From NCBI GenBank assembly GCA_038503065.1, contig JBCAMK010000015.1, positions 930,001-994,000 of the forward strand: a stretch of 64,000 nt of DNA. Reading direction: 5' to 3'. Positions within the stretch are counted from its first letter, which is position 1, and every line of letters starts with the position of its first letter. The stretch comes from Paragyromitra xinjiangensis (lineage: Eukaryota; Ascomycota; Pezizomycetes; Pezizales; Discinaceae). The notes below the pieces were generated by a model. That model made no database searches. It was not told the DNA's origin and saw nothing but the letters and a program-made list of their open reading frames with translations. The position numbers and the translations under genes are program-made. Shown here one piece after another: positions 10,831-24,223 of this stretch.

Positions 10831-12154
10831 ATTAGTTTCTCAAAGACAGGTGGGGGGTTTCTTGACGAACAGAGGTCACAACGGGGGTGTGGACCGAAAC
10901 GCGTTTGAGTCTCACGCCTTGCCATGATCACGTGCATATCATGTAAAGTGTTTCTTGGCGATGAATCCAACGCACTCTGCGCACGGGGGCGAAGCATCCC
11001 TTAGAACACAGTCAGCTCTCGGATATATTCCTCAGAGCCCGTGGTCTTTATATCCTAGCGACATTTTATGAAGTGCTTGTCAAACCAGACTGAGCTTACG
11101 AGTGATGGTCTATGAATAAGCGATGATAGGCGGCGCAATACAGTCTAGTCCAACTCAGCCCTGAGATTATGGCATCTTGCCTTTGAACCCGAGGCCCTGT
11201 GTTAATTCCCTGGTATTGCATGCGACGTTATGCGTCAACTACATGGGTACCTAAGCTTGGAGGTTGCTCGAGTGACTTGCGATATTCCAGTTCCTAACTA
11301 TACTAACGTTTGTGTACTTTGCTTCCCACGGAGATAGATGGGGAATTAGGGTATTAGAAAGATATCTGGAGAGTGCTCTAAAGAACACATACATGCATCC
11401 TGGCAATGATAATTTCAAGGGCATATCGCGGATAATGAGCGTGTTGGCAGCATCCGGATCATTGCCATCGCATCTGAGGTAGCACAATATGCTCCATATT
11501 TCGGTTGAGGGGTTTCCGGGAGATTTCCGACGCCAAGCGATGCAGGGAAATCTGCCCGAACGCAAACGATGACGGCAGAGGGCAATTAACATGTGAAAAC
11601 GACTTATTTATTTCACATGTCAGCAGACAAAAAATCCCACACGTTTAAGCAGCGCAGCGCAGCAGCAGCCCCGTGAGCTCACTCTTTGTTTGCGAACTCC
11701 CACGTGAACATCGCGGGGTTCTTCTCCACTGTTCTTAGTGGACTCTGGGGTATAACAACGACAGGGAGCAGGTGGGACACGTCTAGAGTACAAGTACAGG
11801 TACTTGGCCTGTCTGCCCATTACGAATATTGCCGAACAACTCCTCTGGGACTCCGTCAGCCTATTTATTGCTGTATATAAGGATGAAGGGCCTTGCCTTT
11901 TATCTGTATGTCTGAGCAGTGTAGAGTCGATGTTTCTTACGTCGTGCTCTGGTTCCACTCCTTTCCTCCCCCCTTTGGTGTTCCCTGGACCCTCTATTTT
12001 CCTTTCAAGAACTGCTAGATATCTAGATATTGTATTTTCACGTTTAGGAGTTTGGAGGTAGACGTGATTTTCTCTGCATTTCTCTTTGACTTTCTCCGTT
12101 TATGCTTCAGATCATTGCCAAAGGATATACACGCCTATCCATCACTTCTTCGCC
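10831..12154. other. Divergent intergenic region, no gene recognised
   Basis: 1.3 kb between the divergent starts of NSE3 and the lipase-like gene. Minus frames at 11251-11592 and 11620-11958 have no family match. A pyrimidine-rich stretch at about 11950-12120 is likely the leader/promoter of the lipase-like gene. Confidence 0.45.
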
Positions 12155-14394
12155 ATGATCGGTGAGTGCCACCTATGTCTATCTAAACCGTATAGTGCAG
12201 CATCGCTCGCCTGTTCCCCATATTCTTGGGGAGGAAAATTGAAAGCCGTGGAGAGAGGAATAAAGTAGAATTCGTTCGCAATGGCCTATATGACATATAC
12301 ATATACTCACGATCTAATGACCCAATAGACCATGTCCTCGGCCGTCCCTCACGGCGGTTTCGAAAAGTTCAAGTTATCTCGGTTCTCCTCTTCTGGAGTT
12401 TCTACCTTCTGCGTGGAAACTCTCATGGGCCACCAATCCTATTTCTTCGAAAAATCTCTCGCTATTTTACCAAGCGCCTAACCTCCTTCCAAACAATAAC
12501 CCTCACCCTTTTGTATCTCTATGTCTCTCGAAACTTTGCAAAAATCTTCAACCTCGAGTCCCCGGAGCCACTTGCAAATCTATATACCAGATCCTATTTT
12601 CGTGCAACATGGGTTATGACCGCGCTAGATGCTGGGTTCTGGACTGCTATGAGGATAAAGACAAAGTGGCTGAGAGATTTATGCAGTGTCATTTTCACTT
12701 TGTACTATCTAATTGCAGCAGAGAGGGCAGATGAGAAGGTTCGCAGGGTTCGTGCAACAATCACAATCGATCACATGCGAGTATCCTGGGACAAATCTAC
12801 AACGCCTTACCTCAAATTCCTCACGAACCTCCTTCACCCAACACCTAACAAATTCGCTCCGCGTCATATCCGCATCTCTCGCCCTAAGGAATCTGTATAC
12901 CGTACTCCCATTGACGCCTGGATTTACTTCGAAGGCACTCGCGAGGAGCTGCAATCATGTAAGAAAATAATACTCGATTTTCCTGGCGGTGGCTTCGTCG
13001 CTATGTCGCCCCGACACTACGATGACAAGCTCCTCTGTTGGGCTCGCCGTTGCCCCGGTATACCCATCATCGCCGTGGACTATAAACGCGCGCCGGAGTT
13101 TCCATACCCATTTGCGCTCAACGAGTGCTACGACGTCTACCACAGCATTATCTTCACCCGCGGCAAATGTGTTGGTTTGTCCGGCGAGACCCTTCCACGA
13201 ATCGCATTGAGCGGGGATTCTGCAGGTGGGAACTACGCTGCTGGCGTCACCCTTATGATCCTCAATTCGACTAGCACGAGCTCCACGGGGCACTTGATGG
13301 AAGAAGGCTGGAAAGGTCTCCCACTTCCGGACGGTCTGGTGCTGATATACCCTTCCTTGGATCTTAATATCGGATCCTGGATGTCCGACGACCAAATGAA
13401 GCTCATACGCCAGCGTGGCATGCGCAAAACTAACAGAAATGTTGTGAAACGTAAGTCTGAATATTTTGAGCGTGCCAGCGGCATTGAGCCGGCCACAAGG
13501 TCGAACGACGACGACGACGGCGACAGCGATGGCGAGCCTTCTCGCCGAAAGAATAGCATTCCTTTAGTGGGCCAAAGAGACCAGAACGTAATTGGCCAAG
13601 CAGCTGCCGCTATGTTCTCCTCCACAGATGCTAGTAAACCGAAACCTCTCTCAACTAGACTAGCAATGACATCTAGGCTGTCATATTTCAACGATCGCAT
13701 TCTCACCCCGGAGATGATGCGTGCTATGGTGATACTCTATATTGGTCCCCACAACCGCCCCGACTTCACGACAGACTTCTTGCTCTCCCCCATTGTCGCT
13801 CCTGAAAGTCTCCTAGCGCGATTCCCTAAAACCTTTTTTCTCACAGGCGAGCGAGACCCATTAGTCGACGATACCGTCATCTTTGCGGGGCGTATTAGAC
13901 AAGCAAAACAAGCTGTTTGGCGCCATCGCCGCGATATGGGGCTCGAACGCGGAACTACTTCTGACGATGGTATAGAAGTTAGCTTGATTCCGGGAATCAG
14001 TCACGGATTCTTACAGATGGGGGCGTTGTATCCCGAGGCGACTCGGGAAATGAATCGATGTGCCAGCTGGCTTAGTGAGCTCCTGGAAGACAAACCAGAT
14101 GAGCACGAGGGTGTTGATGGTGAGATTATGGGAAATGGCGAGAGAAGGAAGCATGAAAGGAGCTATACTAGTGGGAGCATGACAAGTGGGGATGAAGATC
14201 GACCACTAGAAATGGCGCCCCTCTCTGGCAGAGGGAGGGCGAAGACGAATGGAACAACGAGGGGGTGGGGGCGAGGGAGGAGGGGGAGCAATGCTACTTT
14301 AGGAAGTGAGGTGGATTTGATGGGGAGGAGAATGCAAGGTTTGGCTGGAGGGTTGACGGCTGGGGTGGACGATGAGGAGGATGAAGGTTATTAG
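12155..14394 (+). CDS. Hormone-sensitive-lipase-like alpha/beta hydrolase, membrane-anchored
   Basis: Predicted lipase/esterase of the HSL (GDSAGG) family, 690 residues. The substrate cannot be read from sequence. Oxyanion-hole motif PGGGF is near residue 221, nucleophile elbow GDSAGG near 297, candidate Asp in GERDPLVDD near 509, and His in GISHGF near 559, so the catalytic set looks intact. Hydrophobic segments in the first 150 residues (ISVLLFWSFYLL and others) suggest membrane anchoring. A charged linker (NDDDDDGDSDGEPSRR) interrupts the domain, and a Gly/Arg-rich tail ends the protein. Start choice: ATGATCG at 12155-12161 is followed by a consensus gtgagt donor, and acceptor aatag ends at 12328, giving MIDHVLGRPSRRF in frame. 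The alternative is an ATG at 12226, reading through what I take as the intron. Such a 7-base coding exon is unusual, so the start is less certain than the body. Confidence 0.88.
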
Positions 14395-15245
14395 TGGCCT
14401 GTTACTCTCTGGAATTCTCTTTCTTTTTCTCTTCTCTTTCCACGTCGTCCGTTGGTGTTCCGGAGCGATGAATTCGTTTCGTGTGGGTTTCCAAGGAATT
14501 GCAAACTATATGAGATGGGGAAGCTCTGCTAAATTTCCGTTTTGTATAACGGTCCTGCAGTCTTGGCTTGTATGGGTGGTTATATCGCATGGGCCTTGGA
14601 AGGGGTGTGGGTGGATATTGTTCACCATGCGTCCGAATTGCAACAAATGCTGGTATCTGTTATGAGCATGCTCCTCCAAAAAGCTTTTGAATTGGCAACA
14701 CTTTCATCTTCAATCTTTTTTGTTAAGCTACAATTAATAGGATGAGATGCGAAGGAATGGGAAATAGTTTGATGTACAGTGAGTGAGTAGGGAGGGAATG
14801 GAGAGGAAGAGGGGCGTAGAGGCACGTAGCACTGATAAGTATGATATAATTACCCTAGTCACCGACCTGTTTATATGTTCCATCGCTCCATTGCTATTTG
14901 AGGAGTGGATGCCACGGCTACCAGTGGATAATGCATGTACAAAAGAAGCTTGCTATAAGAACGTTCAGGGCCGGACTTTTAATAAACTGAATATTCTTGA
15001 AATTTAGTTAGGCTAAGTGTGACCTTCCTAGGACTAAGAATACGTATTTCTTGTAGAGGATTCACTCGCAATAGGTATTCCTGTGGCAAGTTTCTTTTGT
15101 AGATGCATTTTATAATCGACTGCCAAAAAAATTACCCGCCCTGCGTTAACTAGCTGCATGCCTGCAACTTCAATTTTCCACCAAGACTTCATAAACATCA
15201 GTTTTAATCCTAATACCACCCCCAACTTCTTCAAACTACCACACA
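14395..15245. other. Intergenic, no gene recognised
   Basis: Holds the 3' UTR of the lipase-like gene and the promoter of the helicase. Open frames at 14372-14665 and 15034-15246 show no conserved features. Confidence 0.45.
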
Positions 15246-18200
15246 ATGCTGGAGAATATTCAGCTCGCTTTCGATGATGGTCTTAACACCAGGAAAGTTG
15301 GTGACGCAAAAAACTTAGTTAACATATTTACCATCCCAAGGTCTCCCATCTCTCCTATGCCAGAGATCAATAACGCAGCCACTTCTTCACCAAATTCTGG
15401 CACTGCTCAGAAGAGATATAAAGATGCTAAAAACTCTGAATTCATGACTCCTCCTGCCTTCGCCAAGGAGGCGGGAGAATCATCCCTTGCGACTTCACAG
15501 CAACTCCTCTGCACGCCATTGAGGCCCCATCATACGGGAGGAGCAAAAAGTAAACGGCAAGAAAAGAAAGAGCGCAAAAGGGCCGAATGGGATGCCAAGT
15601 GTCATGCCCGCGAGGTAGAAGCTCGGGCTGAGGCAGAGAAGGAAGGAAGGTTGGAAGAGTTCACCAAGGAGCTGCAAAGGAAGGACGAGGAGAAAGCGAA
15701 ACGACTGGTTGAAATTACGGAGAATCCTTCACTAAAAAAGAAACCTGAGGCACGACAGCTTAAGGTTTTGCAAAATCCTTCACCGGACGGGGAGGAGGCT
15801 CATATCCAGCAGCTTAAGGCTACAGACGATAAGCTTGGGAGCGTGTCCCCCGAGGAGAATGCAGAAGTTGACTTCCTTCTCGGCAAGAAAAAGCGTCAAC
15901 GCGAGCGAGAACTCACAGGGAGTGGCCATGCACCAAACGCAAAAAAGAAGCAGAAAAACAACGATCCAAACTCATTCCCACTATTGAACAACGCTCCGCT
16001 CGCTCCAAGCTCACCCAATTCAGTAAAAACATCGTTCACTATCGTAAAAAATCCACCCTCTTTATCCCGGGAGAAACAAGCCAACCTCCCACACAAAGCC
16101 CAACTAAAGGCTCAATCTCACGCTCTACTCAGGCAACGCGAGCTCTTGCCTATATGGGAATATCAGCATAATCTCCGCCAAGCGCTCCGAGAGAAAGATG
16201 TTCTAGTTATGCTCGGAGAAACTGGGTCTGGGAAGAGTACCCAGATTGGCCAATTCCTTGTCGACGAGTTGTGGATGAAGAAGCGGAAAGTTAAAGATGT
16301 AATAACGGGTCAAGAAATTCTAATCGGTGGCTGCATAGCAATCACCCAGCCCCGTCGTGTAGCCGCGGTCAACCTTGCTCGCCGTGTTGCGCAGGAAATG
16401 GGAGTTCACCTAGGAGACGAAGTTGGGTATACTGTGCGATTTGACAACAAAAGCAATCCCGACAAGACAAAAGTTAAGTTTTTGACGGACGGTATGTTAT
16501 TGCAAGAAATGCTACACGACCCGTTGTTGAAGCAATATTCGGCAATAATCGTCGACGAAGCCCATGAGAGGACCGTGGGGACGGATTTGGTATTAGGGTT
16601 TTTGAGGAACCTGGTATATGGCAGGAGGAGCGAGGAAGGATGGGGCTTGAAGTTGGTGGTCATGAGTGCAACAATTGAGGTGGATAGAATGGCCAAGTTC
16701 TTCGAGAAAAATAAAACTGTGGTTGGAAAGGAAGTGGGCGCAGGTAAAAAAGGAGGTAGCTCTATGGTGAATGGAGTTAACGGAATTAAGGACGATGAAG
16801 CCCTGGAGAAATCATCTGCAGCGAGCGAAGATGAATTTACTGGTTGTCACATAGATAGCGATGCTGATGAAGAGTCTGTTAGCGGCGAATCCGAAGAAAT
16901 CTCTGGGACAGTCACAAAATTCCAAGTTCCTGGACGGCAGTTCCCCGTTGAGCTGTATCACTCTCCTGAGCCTGTGGCTGATTATGTTGATGCGGCACTT
17001 AGGGCTGTGTTCCAGATTCACTATGGGGAGCCTATGCCAGGTGATATACTGGTGTTCCTCACTGGCCAAGATGAGATCGAAGCGCTACAGAAACTGATTG
17101 AAGACTATGCCCGAGGAATGGATAGGAACGTCCCGAAGGTAACATAATTCCCATCTCGATGATTACATGCTATGGACGCAACTAACAAGTCTTCATAACT
17201 CAGATATGCGTTTTCCCATTGTATGCTGCGCTCCCTCAATCGCTTCAACTAGAAGTCTTTCAGCCTGCCCCGGAACATAATATGCGGAAAGTTATCCTCG
17301 CCACCAATATCGCCGAAACATCTATTACAGTCTCCGGCGTCCGACATGTCGTCGATTGTGGTAAAGTGAAGACGAAGCAGTACCGCCCCCGCATTGGTCT
17401 CGAGTCACTCCTTGTCACCCCAGTCTCGAGGTCCTCAGCTGTGCAAAGGGCCGGTCGTGCCGGTCGTGAGGCGCCTGGGAAATGTTTCCGCTTGTTTACA
17501 GAGGAGCAATTTCTTGCCCTCGCCGATACCACTGTCCCAGAAATTCTCCGCTGCGACATCGCCTCCGCAATTCTCACCCTGAAAGCACGCGGCCAGGAAG
17601 ATGTGTTGGGCTTTGATTACATCGACCCACCCTCACGCGAGTCGTTGGTCAAGGGCCTTGAACACCTCTTTGCTCTCGGGGCCCTCGATAACACTGGGAA
17701 AATCAATACTTTGGGAAATAAGATGGCCCGATTACCGCTATCGCCTGCGCTAGCTCGAGTTTTGATCGCTGCTGCCGAACCGGATATGGACTGTCTCACA
17801 GAAACAATAGATATTATTGCGTCGTTGTCGGTAGAAAATATATTCTTGACACCACAGAGTGATGATAAGAGAGAAGAGATGGAACAAGCGAGGAAGGAAT
17901 TTGAGAGAAGGGAAGGTGATCATCTGATGTTGTTGTCAGTAGTGAGGGGATATGAAGCACAGCAGAATCATAAGAAGTCGTGGGCGGAAAAACATTTTAT
18001 TTCTGATAGAGCGATGCGAAACTTGATGGTTAGTCTTACATCAACATATATACATTGCTGAACAAACACACCAGCTAATTTCATAATAGGAAGTACGGAA
18101 ACAACTGCGCCAATATTGCCAGCGCATTCGTTCAACTCCACTGCACACATCTTCACCTGATAAAATGATCACTCCCGAACTCGGCACTCGGATTCTCAAA

Positions 18201-18446
18201 TGCTTTCTAAAGGGATTTTTCCATAACACTGCTCGTCTAGTTCCAGATGGGTCTTATAGGACAATTTTAGGCTCTCAAGCCGTGGCAATTCATCCCAGCA
18301 GCATGTTATTCGGGAAAAAAGTGGAAGCAATCATGTACTACGAATTTGTGTATACCACAAGGCCATTTGCGAGGTTCGTGTCTGTGGTGCAGATGGATTG
18401 GTTAGTTGAGGCTTCACCGACATATCTGGGCAGAACTGAGGTGTAG
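15246..18446 (+). CDS. DHR2: DEAH-box RNA helicase (DHR2/DHX33-like)
   Basis: ATP-dependent RNA helicase of the DEAH/RHA class, best matched by pattern to yeast Dhr2, a nucleolar factor for 18S rRNA maturation. Three coding exons, 15246-17138, 17204-18028 and 18090-18446, give 1024 residues. A charged Lys/Glu-rich N-terminal extension of about 290 residues precedes the core. Motif I GETGSGKST is near residue 325, Ia TQPRRVAA, motif II DEAH near 437, III MSATI near 474. After intron 1 come ATNIAETSITV (motif V) and QRAGRAGR (motif VI), then the winged-helix, ratchet and OB-fold regions ending at VEASPTYLGR. Yeast Dhr2 is 735 residues, so the N-terminal extension and an acidic insertion after motif III account for the extra length. 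The exact orthologue among DEAH proteins is inference. Confidence 0.9.
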
Positions 18447-19900
18447 GCATGGGGAAACAAGTGAGTTTTTCCTACATTTATATATATACACCTAGACTTG
18501 CTCGAGCGGTTTGGTATTACGCGGTTTTAGGCAGCTTATCGGCGGTCTATCGAATACCCGATGTTAAAGCGTTTAGACCAATTCAATACCCAGTTTTGTA
18601 AATTTATCTCTTTGCCTAAGATGAAACCTCCAGAATATTTCTTCGTTTCGCACTTAAAAATCAGCCAAGATAGGGTGCTTAGAACAACCCGCAAGCTTAT
18701 GCATCTAAATGCTCGGTATTCTTAGCACATTTAAATCTGCCTCGGTATACTCCTACAGCACAATTATCTCTCGTGGGGTTTGTGTACCTTGGGTACCCCG
18801 CGCACCATGTCGCGGAAAGTGCCGTTACGTAGTAGATACTACATGTATGCAGCCATGCACAACCATTCATATTAGAGCCGGGAATGTGCCCGTTTAGTGA
18901 CGGGCCCTGCTGTGGTATAGGTAGATATCTTACAAATTATTCCAGTTCAGCCATCCAACCCCGCGGTCAGACTTTTGATCGGTGAAGGTAGATACATGTA
19001 GCTACATTCATTGTTATTCTTTCCATTCTCTTTTAGGTATCCTGATTTCCTTCCACCCCCCATTTCTTACGGCTTGGCTGTCCTAGTAGTCCTCGGTTGG
19101 CATGCTTGCCCATTGGTTCCCTGCCCTGTGGAAACGTAGGATATGATACCAGAAGGGGGACATCTGCAGCCTGATCTACCGGGAAATACCTAGTGTTCCC
19201 GTAGCTCCCTAACTCAAACCCTGAAACCGAACCTCACACGATTCTATCTTAGATTATAACCTGCTAGTTTATAATCTGATAGTTCCTTACTTGGGGAAAG
19301 GCTTCGACGTATTATTACCAATCCCCTTCACGCTTTATCATTAAGATATTTTAAAACATCTCTTGATCTAGTTTCCCTATGACGAACTATAGATTCACAG
19401 CTATATTTTCCTGATAAAGACAGTAGTGCTGCTGTTTTGAGAGCACCATGACCCAGGCGGCTAGACGTATGCGCCCAACGAATTATCTGTCTGTTTCCTG
19501 GTGAAATCTTGTGGGTTAGGTTTACTAACAATATACCTATATGCCTACGGCGGATGAAGTTATTTTCCGAGGAATACTCTTCCGCGGAGTGCTCCGAGCG
19601 AACGACAGGGTTTAAATTTTGGTGGTAACCAGACCAATATTCAGACCCTGCATCAAGACCAGAGCCGCAATGTCGCAATTTTTTTTCACCTCCACTATTC
19701 CCCCACCTTGTTGAGATGTTCGTCCCACGCCCTTCCAACAGAGTCCGGTCTTCCGCGGAACTCCACACTGTAGCTTTTAGTCATAGTCACGGCAACTCAG
19801 TCAAGAAAAAACGAGGACAAAACAAAGACTCGAAATGGCTTGTAAAAGGAACCCAGGATCCCATACTTGCCCCTCATTATTATCGAAAAGCACACGCAAA
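18447..19900. other. Intergenic, no gene recognised
   Basis: About 1.4 kb between two plus-strand genes. TACATGTAG, a palindromic motif that recurs in intergenic DNA here, is at 18993-19001. Minus frame 19328-19768 has no recognisable features. Confidence 0.45.
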
Positions 19901-21563
19901 ATGCCAGGCCTCGTTAATATGCCAGGGCTGCTTGCCTCTTATGACTGTTCATCACAGATCCATCTCATTGTCGGCTCAAACCCTCTTGCCGGTGCACGAT
20001 GCACAAAGTCGTTGGAAGTTGGGGCATCAGTCAAGCTAATTGCCCCAGAATCCGATGACTTACACTACGGATTAAGACAAAGAGCTGAGATGGGAGAGAT
20101 TGAGTGGATTCGACGAGAATTCGTTGTGGAGGACCTTACAACTTTGGGGAGGGAAGAAGTGGACAATGTTGTTGATCTTGTCTTTGTTACTTTGCCTTTG
20201 TCTTGTGCCCAATGTAAGTCTTAATTCCTAGGGCTAAAGGAGGACCATGCATTTTCCCGTACTCCAATGATTAATGGAAATACGCCAAAAAGGTACATAT
20301 ATATCTAAGCATTGTCGAAAACTCCGTATACCTGTCAACATAACAGATGCCCCCAGCCTCTGTAGCTTCACTCTTCTCTCGACATACACTGATGGGCCTC
20401 TCCAAGTTGGCGTCACAACCTCCGGCAACGGCTGTAAGCTCGCAAGTCGAATCAGGCGAGAGATCGCTAGTGGACTCCCCGAAGGCATCGGTGAAGCCTG
20501 CAACAAGATCGGCAAATTACGACGAAGGCTATGGGAAGAGGAGAATGACATTAGTGTCATGCGACTTGAGGAGGAGGAGGACAATGCAGACCAAAAGAGC
20601 ACGTTCAACACCCTCATCACACCGGAAGACGCAGAAGCAGCGAAAACTAGACGAATACGCTGGCTTTCACAGATCTGTGAGTACTGGCCTTTGGCGAAGT
20701 TATGTGCATTGGCAGACAGCGACATTCAGAGCATCCTCCAGAGCTATACCAATGTAAGCACCCAAGGCAGAGAAGTGCTAGAGGCAGGTCTCGAGCACTT
20801 GGGGAAACGCGGGAAGATTCAACTCGTCGGCTCAGGCCCTGGGCATCCGGATCTGTTAACGATAGCTTCTTTGAAGGCCATTAAATCAGCCGACCTTATA
20901 CTAGCAGACAAACTTGTCCCTGCACCAGTGCTCGAGCTTGTGCCCCGTAGAGCAGAGGTCTACATCGCACGCAAATTTCCAGGAAATGCAGACAAAGCCC
21001 AAGAGGAACTGTTAGAGATGGGGCTCCAAGGACTAAAGCGCGGGCTGAACGTGGTCAGACTGAAGCAGGGAGACCCATATATCTATGGGCGGGGCGCAGA
21101 GGAGTACGAATTTTTCCATAGACATGGGCACACACCTATTGTGCTGCCGGGAATCACGTCCGCACTTTCAGCACCCCTCTTTGCTACTCTCCCAGCGACA
21201 CACCGTGGTGTTGCAGATCAAGTCCTCATCTGCACTGGCACCGGAAGGAAAGGTGCGGCTCCTGATCCGCCGGAGTATGTTGCCTCTCGAACTGTGGTCT
21301 TCTTGATGGCTTTACACCGGCTTCAAGCATTAGTGAAGTCACTTGTGGACAAAGACTGGCCACAAAATATTCCTTGTGCCGTGATTGAGAGAGCTAGTTG
21401 TCCAGACCAGAGGGTTATCAGAACCACTCTGGAATATGTATCTGCAGCTGTCGAGGAAGAAGGGTCACGCCCACCCGGTTTGATTGTTGTTGGACGGTCG
21501 TGCGAGGTTCTTCAAAAGCTAGAAAAGAAATGGATAGTGGAGGATGGATTCAAAGGCATTTAA
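19901..21563 (+). CDS. Siroheme synthase (Met8-like dehydrogenase plus uroporphyrinogen-III methyltransferase)
   Basis: Makes siroheme, the cofactor of sulfite and nitrite reductase. Two coding exons, 19901-20213 and 20293-21563, give 527 residues. The N-terminal Met8-like half has a Rossmann fold (IHLIVGSNPLAGARCTKSL, VDLVFVTLP) with NITDAPSLCSFTLLS and TTSGNGCKLASRIR. The C-terminal SUMT half starts near residue 283 with LVGSGPGHPDLLT and has LKQGDPYIYGRGAEE, LPGITSALSAP and CAVIERASCPDQ. Domain order matches the fused Met1-like protein of ascomycetes. An in-frame ATG at 19835 would add 22 residues; I preferred 19901 because homology begins shortly after it. The intron removes a frame break and restores CTYISKHCRK. 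Confidence 0.92.
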
Positions 21564-22234
21564 GTGTGATTTCTTTCACCTTGGCCTTATAGTGGGAATG
21601 GTGGATATTTTTCTTCTAATTATGGCGGGTCTATCGTAGAATTTCTTCAAATAAATCATTGCGAATCCAGCTTGCCGTTGTAAAAGGCATGGTACTTTTA
21701 CCAAAATTTTAGTTGGAATTATAGTGTTTCTTTTGCAATCACTTTTTAACCAATTAACTAGAGGGAGATGAGAGGTATTAGACATTTTAGACCTGTCGGC
21801 CCTAGAAACAAAAGGGAAAAATATGGAAAAGGACAAATCAATCCGTCCAGATAAACCACCTACTATAGACAAGCTTGGTGAAGGGTGGCAACAAGTCAAT
21901 AAAGGAAATCCCTGGGGAAAACAGAAAGCAAAACCTAAGTCGGAATAATGTACACTCTTCAAGCCCAGCCCAAGCCCTTTTAATCCATACAACCCCTAAA
22001 TCAACTGCATAACCTTGTCAAACACCGATCGTGATATGATATATACACGTTTTTCCTTTTTTTAACCCCATTATTCGCCATCCCACTCTAATAAGTTTTG
22101 TCGTAATTGAAATCCATCAACCCCCGTCATTAATTTGGATATTGGGAATGCTGGCCTGGGTTAAGGGAAAATTTATCCCAAAGTTTATCAGCGTTCTAAT
22201 GGCTGTTAACTGCTCCGTTCCAGCACTCAAGAAG
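21564..22234. other. Convergent 3' spacer
   Basis: Between the 3' ends of the siroheme synthase and CDP-DAG synthase genes. Minus frame 21576-21992 has no family features. Confidence 0.5.
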
Positions 22235-24223
22235 CTATGTTGTTAAATTTCCTGTCAGCCTAAGGTCCCTGAGGCAGTGAAGTGGTTCACCTAAGGGTTC
22301 CTTTACCTTATCGCTAACAATCCCTTGCCCAACCAAATATCTCCCTAGTCTTTCGACAACTTCTATCTGTTCTTCTGGTGATAGGCTCGTAATTGCCGTC
22401 TCCAAAATCCCACCAACAGTTGCGTGACTATGTACTGCAATGAAGGAATGATAGTACATATACGCAAAGAATCCCATGATGAATTGGCAATCCATACGAT
22501 CTAACAAAAATGTGTTAGATGCGGTAAAACAATACAGAACATCTCGATCTAGGCCAAATGATAGGATGAGCTAGTAGAAAATAAGTTACATACCCGTAAT
22601 ACCTCCATGACCGGGTACTAAATCACCGAAATCTTTAATTTTAAAGGTTCTCTTTAACCCACTGGCGAAGAATCCTCCAAAGGGCGCAATAAGGGATGCG
22701 AACGTCGCCATCGCAAGGATATGGAATTGCATGGGTTCAACAAGCAAGGTCTTGCCGAAAACAGGCTGCATCCAAAAGGGGAGCTCGTATTCATGCTTAA
22801 GAAAAACTGGGTTTGGCACACATTCAAGACCAGTAAACGCATTTGAGCCAAGATCCTGTGGGGTGAAATTACATGGTTAGTAACTCCCGATGTGAAAACA
22901 CTAGCCCTAGACAATGCAGGCAAGGTAAGAAAAGAAAAGAAAAGAATAGGCCAATTCAGAACCATGAATCTGCAGTGTGTCGTGGGACACCTCAGAGGTC
23001 TAACATCTATAAACAAATAGGTATATCATCAAGAAGAGAAAGTTAATAGTCAAAGGGAACTGGAATCTAGAATCCAGAATAGGTAGTTATTCTTAAAAAC
23101 CTCACCAATCCAAACCCCTGGAGACCGCAATGTAAGCGACATACAATAGGGAAAATCTCACCTTGACTGGGCAAATAAAGTATTTGTAGCGCATGAGCTG
23201 GTTGGTCATGAATAGCCCGAGAATTACCGTGCAAACCCAGGCTCCTAGGAATCCTTCCACGGTCTTTTTAGGGGAGATTTTAATGAGCTGTGTGCGGCCA
23301 AACGTGATACCACAAATATAGGCGAAGATGTCATTTGTAACGACGAGGGACACCGGGAGAAAGAACCAGATCATCCCCTCGAAAACGTTGTTCATGATGA
23401 AGTGCGACTGTACCACGACAAGATAGAGCACCATATGAGTCCACGCAAACTGTGTGAATTGGAACTTGTAGTGGCCTTTCTTGAGGGAGGCAACAAAAAA
23501 TACAAAGCCTGGATGTATCAGTCAATGAGGGGCTGGCAAATCGAAATGAGGAGCTCCATGAATCATACCCATCATATAGAGAATGAAACTGATAAAACGA
23601 TGATGTGTAGCAAGCGGAAGTAGGAGCGCATCGACCAGGACGATATGCTTAAAGTAATAGATCACGCTCTCGCCGTACAAGAAGTACATAGTGGCAGCAA
23701 GGAAATACCAATTCAAGCTTTTTGTGAACTGCAGCTTCTTCTCGCGTGAAGGCACATTCGCAATAGCAATAACCTCTTTGAAAGTTATAACCTGCACAGC
23801 ACTAACCAGCGCCACGATGTAGATATGGCCCGCCGCCATGGCCCAGAAGAAAGTTCCTATCATCACAAGTGTCCATATCGTACGGGTTATGAAGGTTTGC
23901 TTCTTTTTTTCATATTCTGACAGGGGGGGAGGCTCTTCCTAATATAAGGTTTTTGCACGTGTTAGCAGATTCAAACTCTTGGAGGTTTATCATAGCTCGA
24001 TATATATCTAAGCGTTGCTTAACTTCAGTAGGAGAAGTACCTTTATCACAGGCGATCTGCTCCCAGTATAGGAATCCGCGCCATCCACAGCAACTCCGTT
24101 CCTTGCGGGACCTGAAGATGTGTTATCGTCACCAGAAAGGCTGTCTCTCCTGCCGCCGAAGTCGCTAGATGTGCTTAGATTCGAGCGGTGGGCAAACTTG
24201 ACATTTCTTCGTGGTTTCGCCAT
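22235..24223 (-). CDS. CDS1: Phosphatidate cytidylyltransferase (CDP-diacylglycerol synthase)
   Basis: Integral ER membrane enzyme that converts phosphatidic acid and CTP to CDP-diacylglycerol, precursor of phosphatidylinositol and other phospholipids. Five coding exons, 24223-24041, 23938-23569, 23508-23162, 22855-22594 and 22500-22235, give 475 residues, matching the usual 450-490. A soluble N tail rich in Ser/Asp is followed by several hydrophobic helices. The CDS signature spans exons 4 and 5: S-G-L-K-R, then K-D-F-G-D, then HGG-ITDRMD; the splice is fixed by that motif. Intron 3, at 306 bases, is the longest I placed in the core region. The enzyme supplies the phosphatidylinositol substrate used by GPI3, though the two genes are not adjacent. 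Confidence 0.95.

Noticed and set aside
11127..11200. A tRNA-like B-box phrase (ggttcaaa on the minus strand)
   Set aside because: No matching A box, acceptor stem or anticodon arm at the right spacing. I found no convincing tRNA anywhere in the window.
22858..23160. Possible extra exon inside CDS1 intron 3
   Set aside because: Direct joining gives YFICPVK-DLGSNAFTGLEC-type continuity in phase, as in the family; an added exon would disrupt it.
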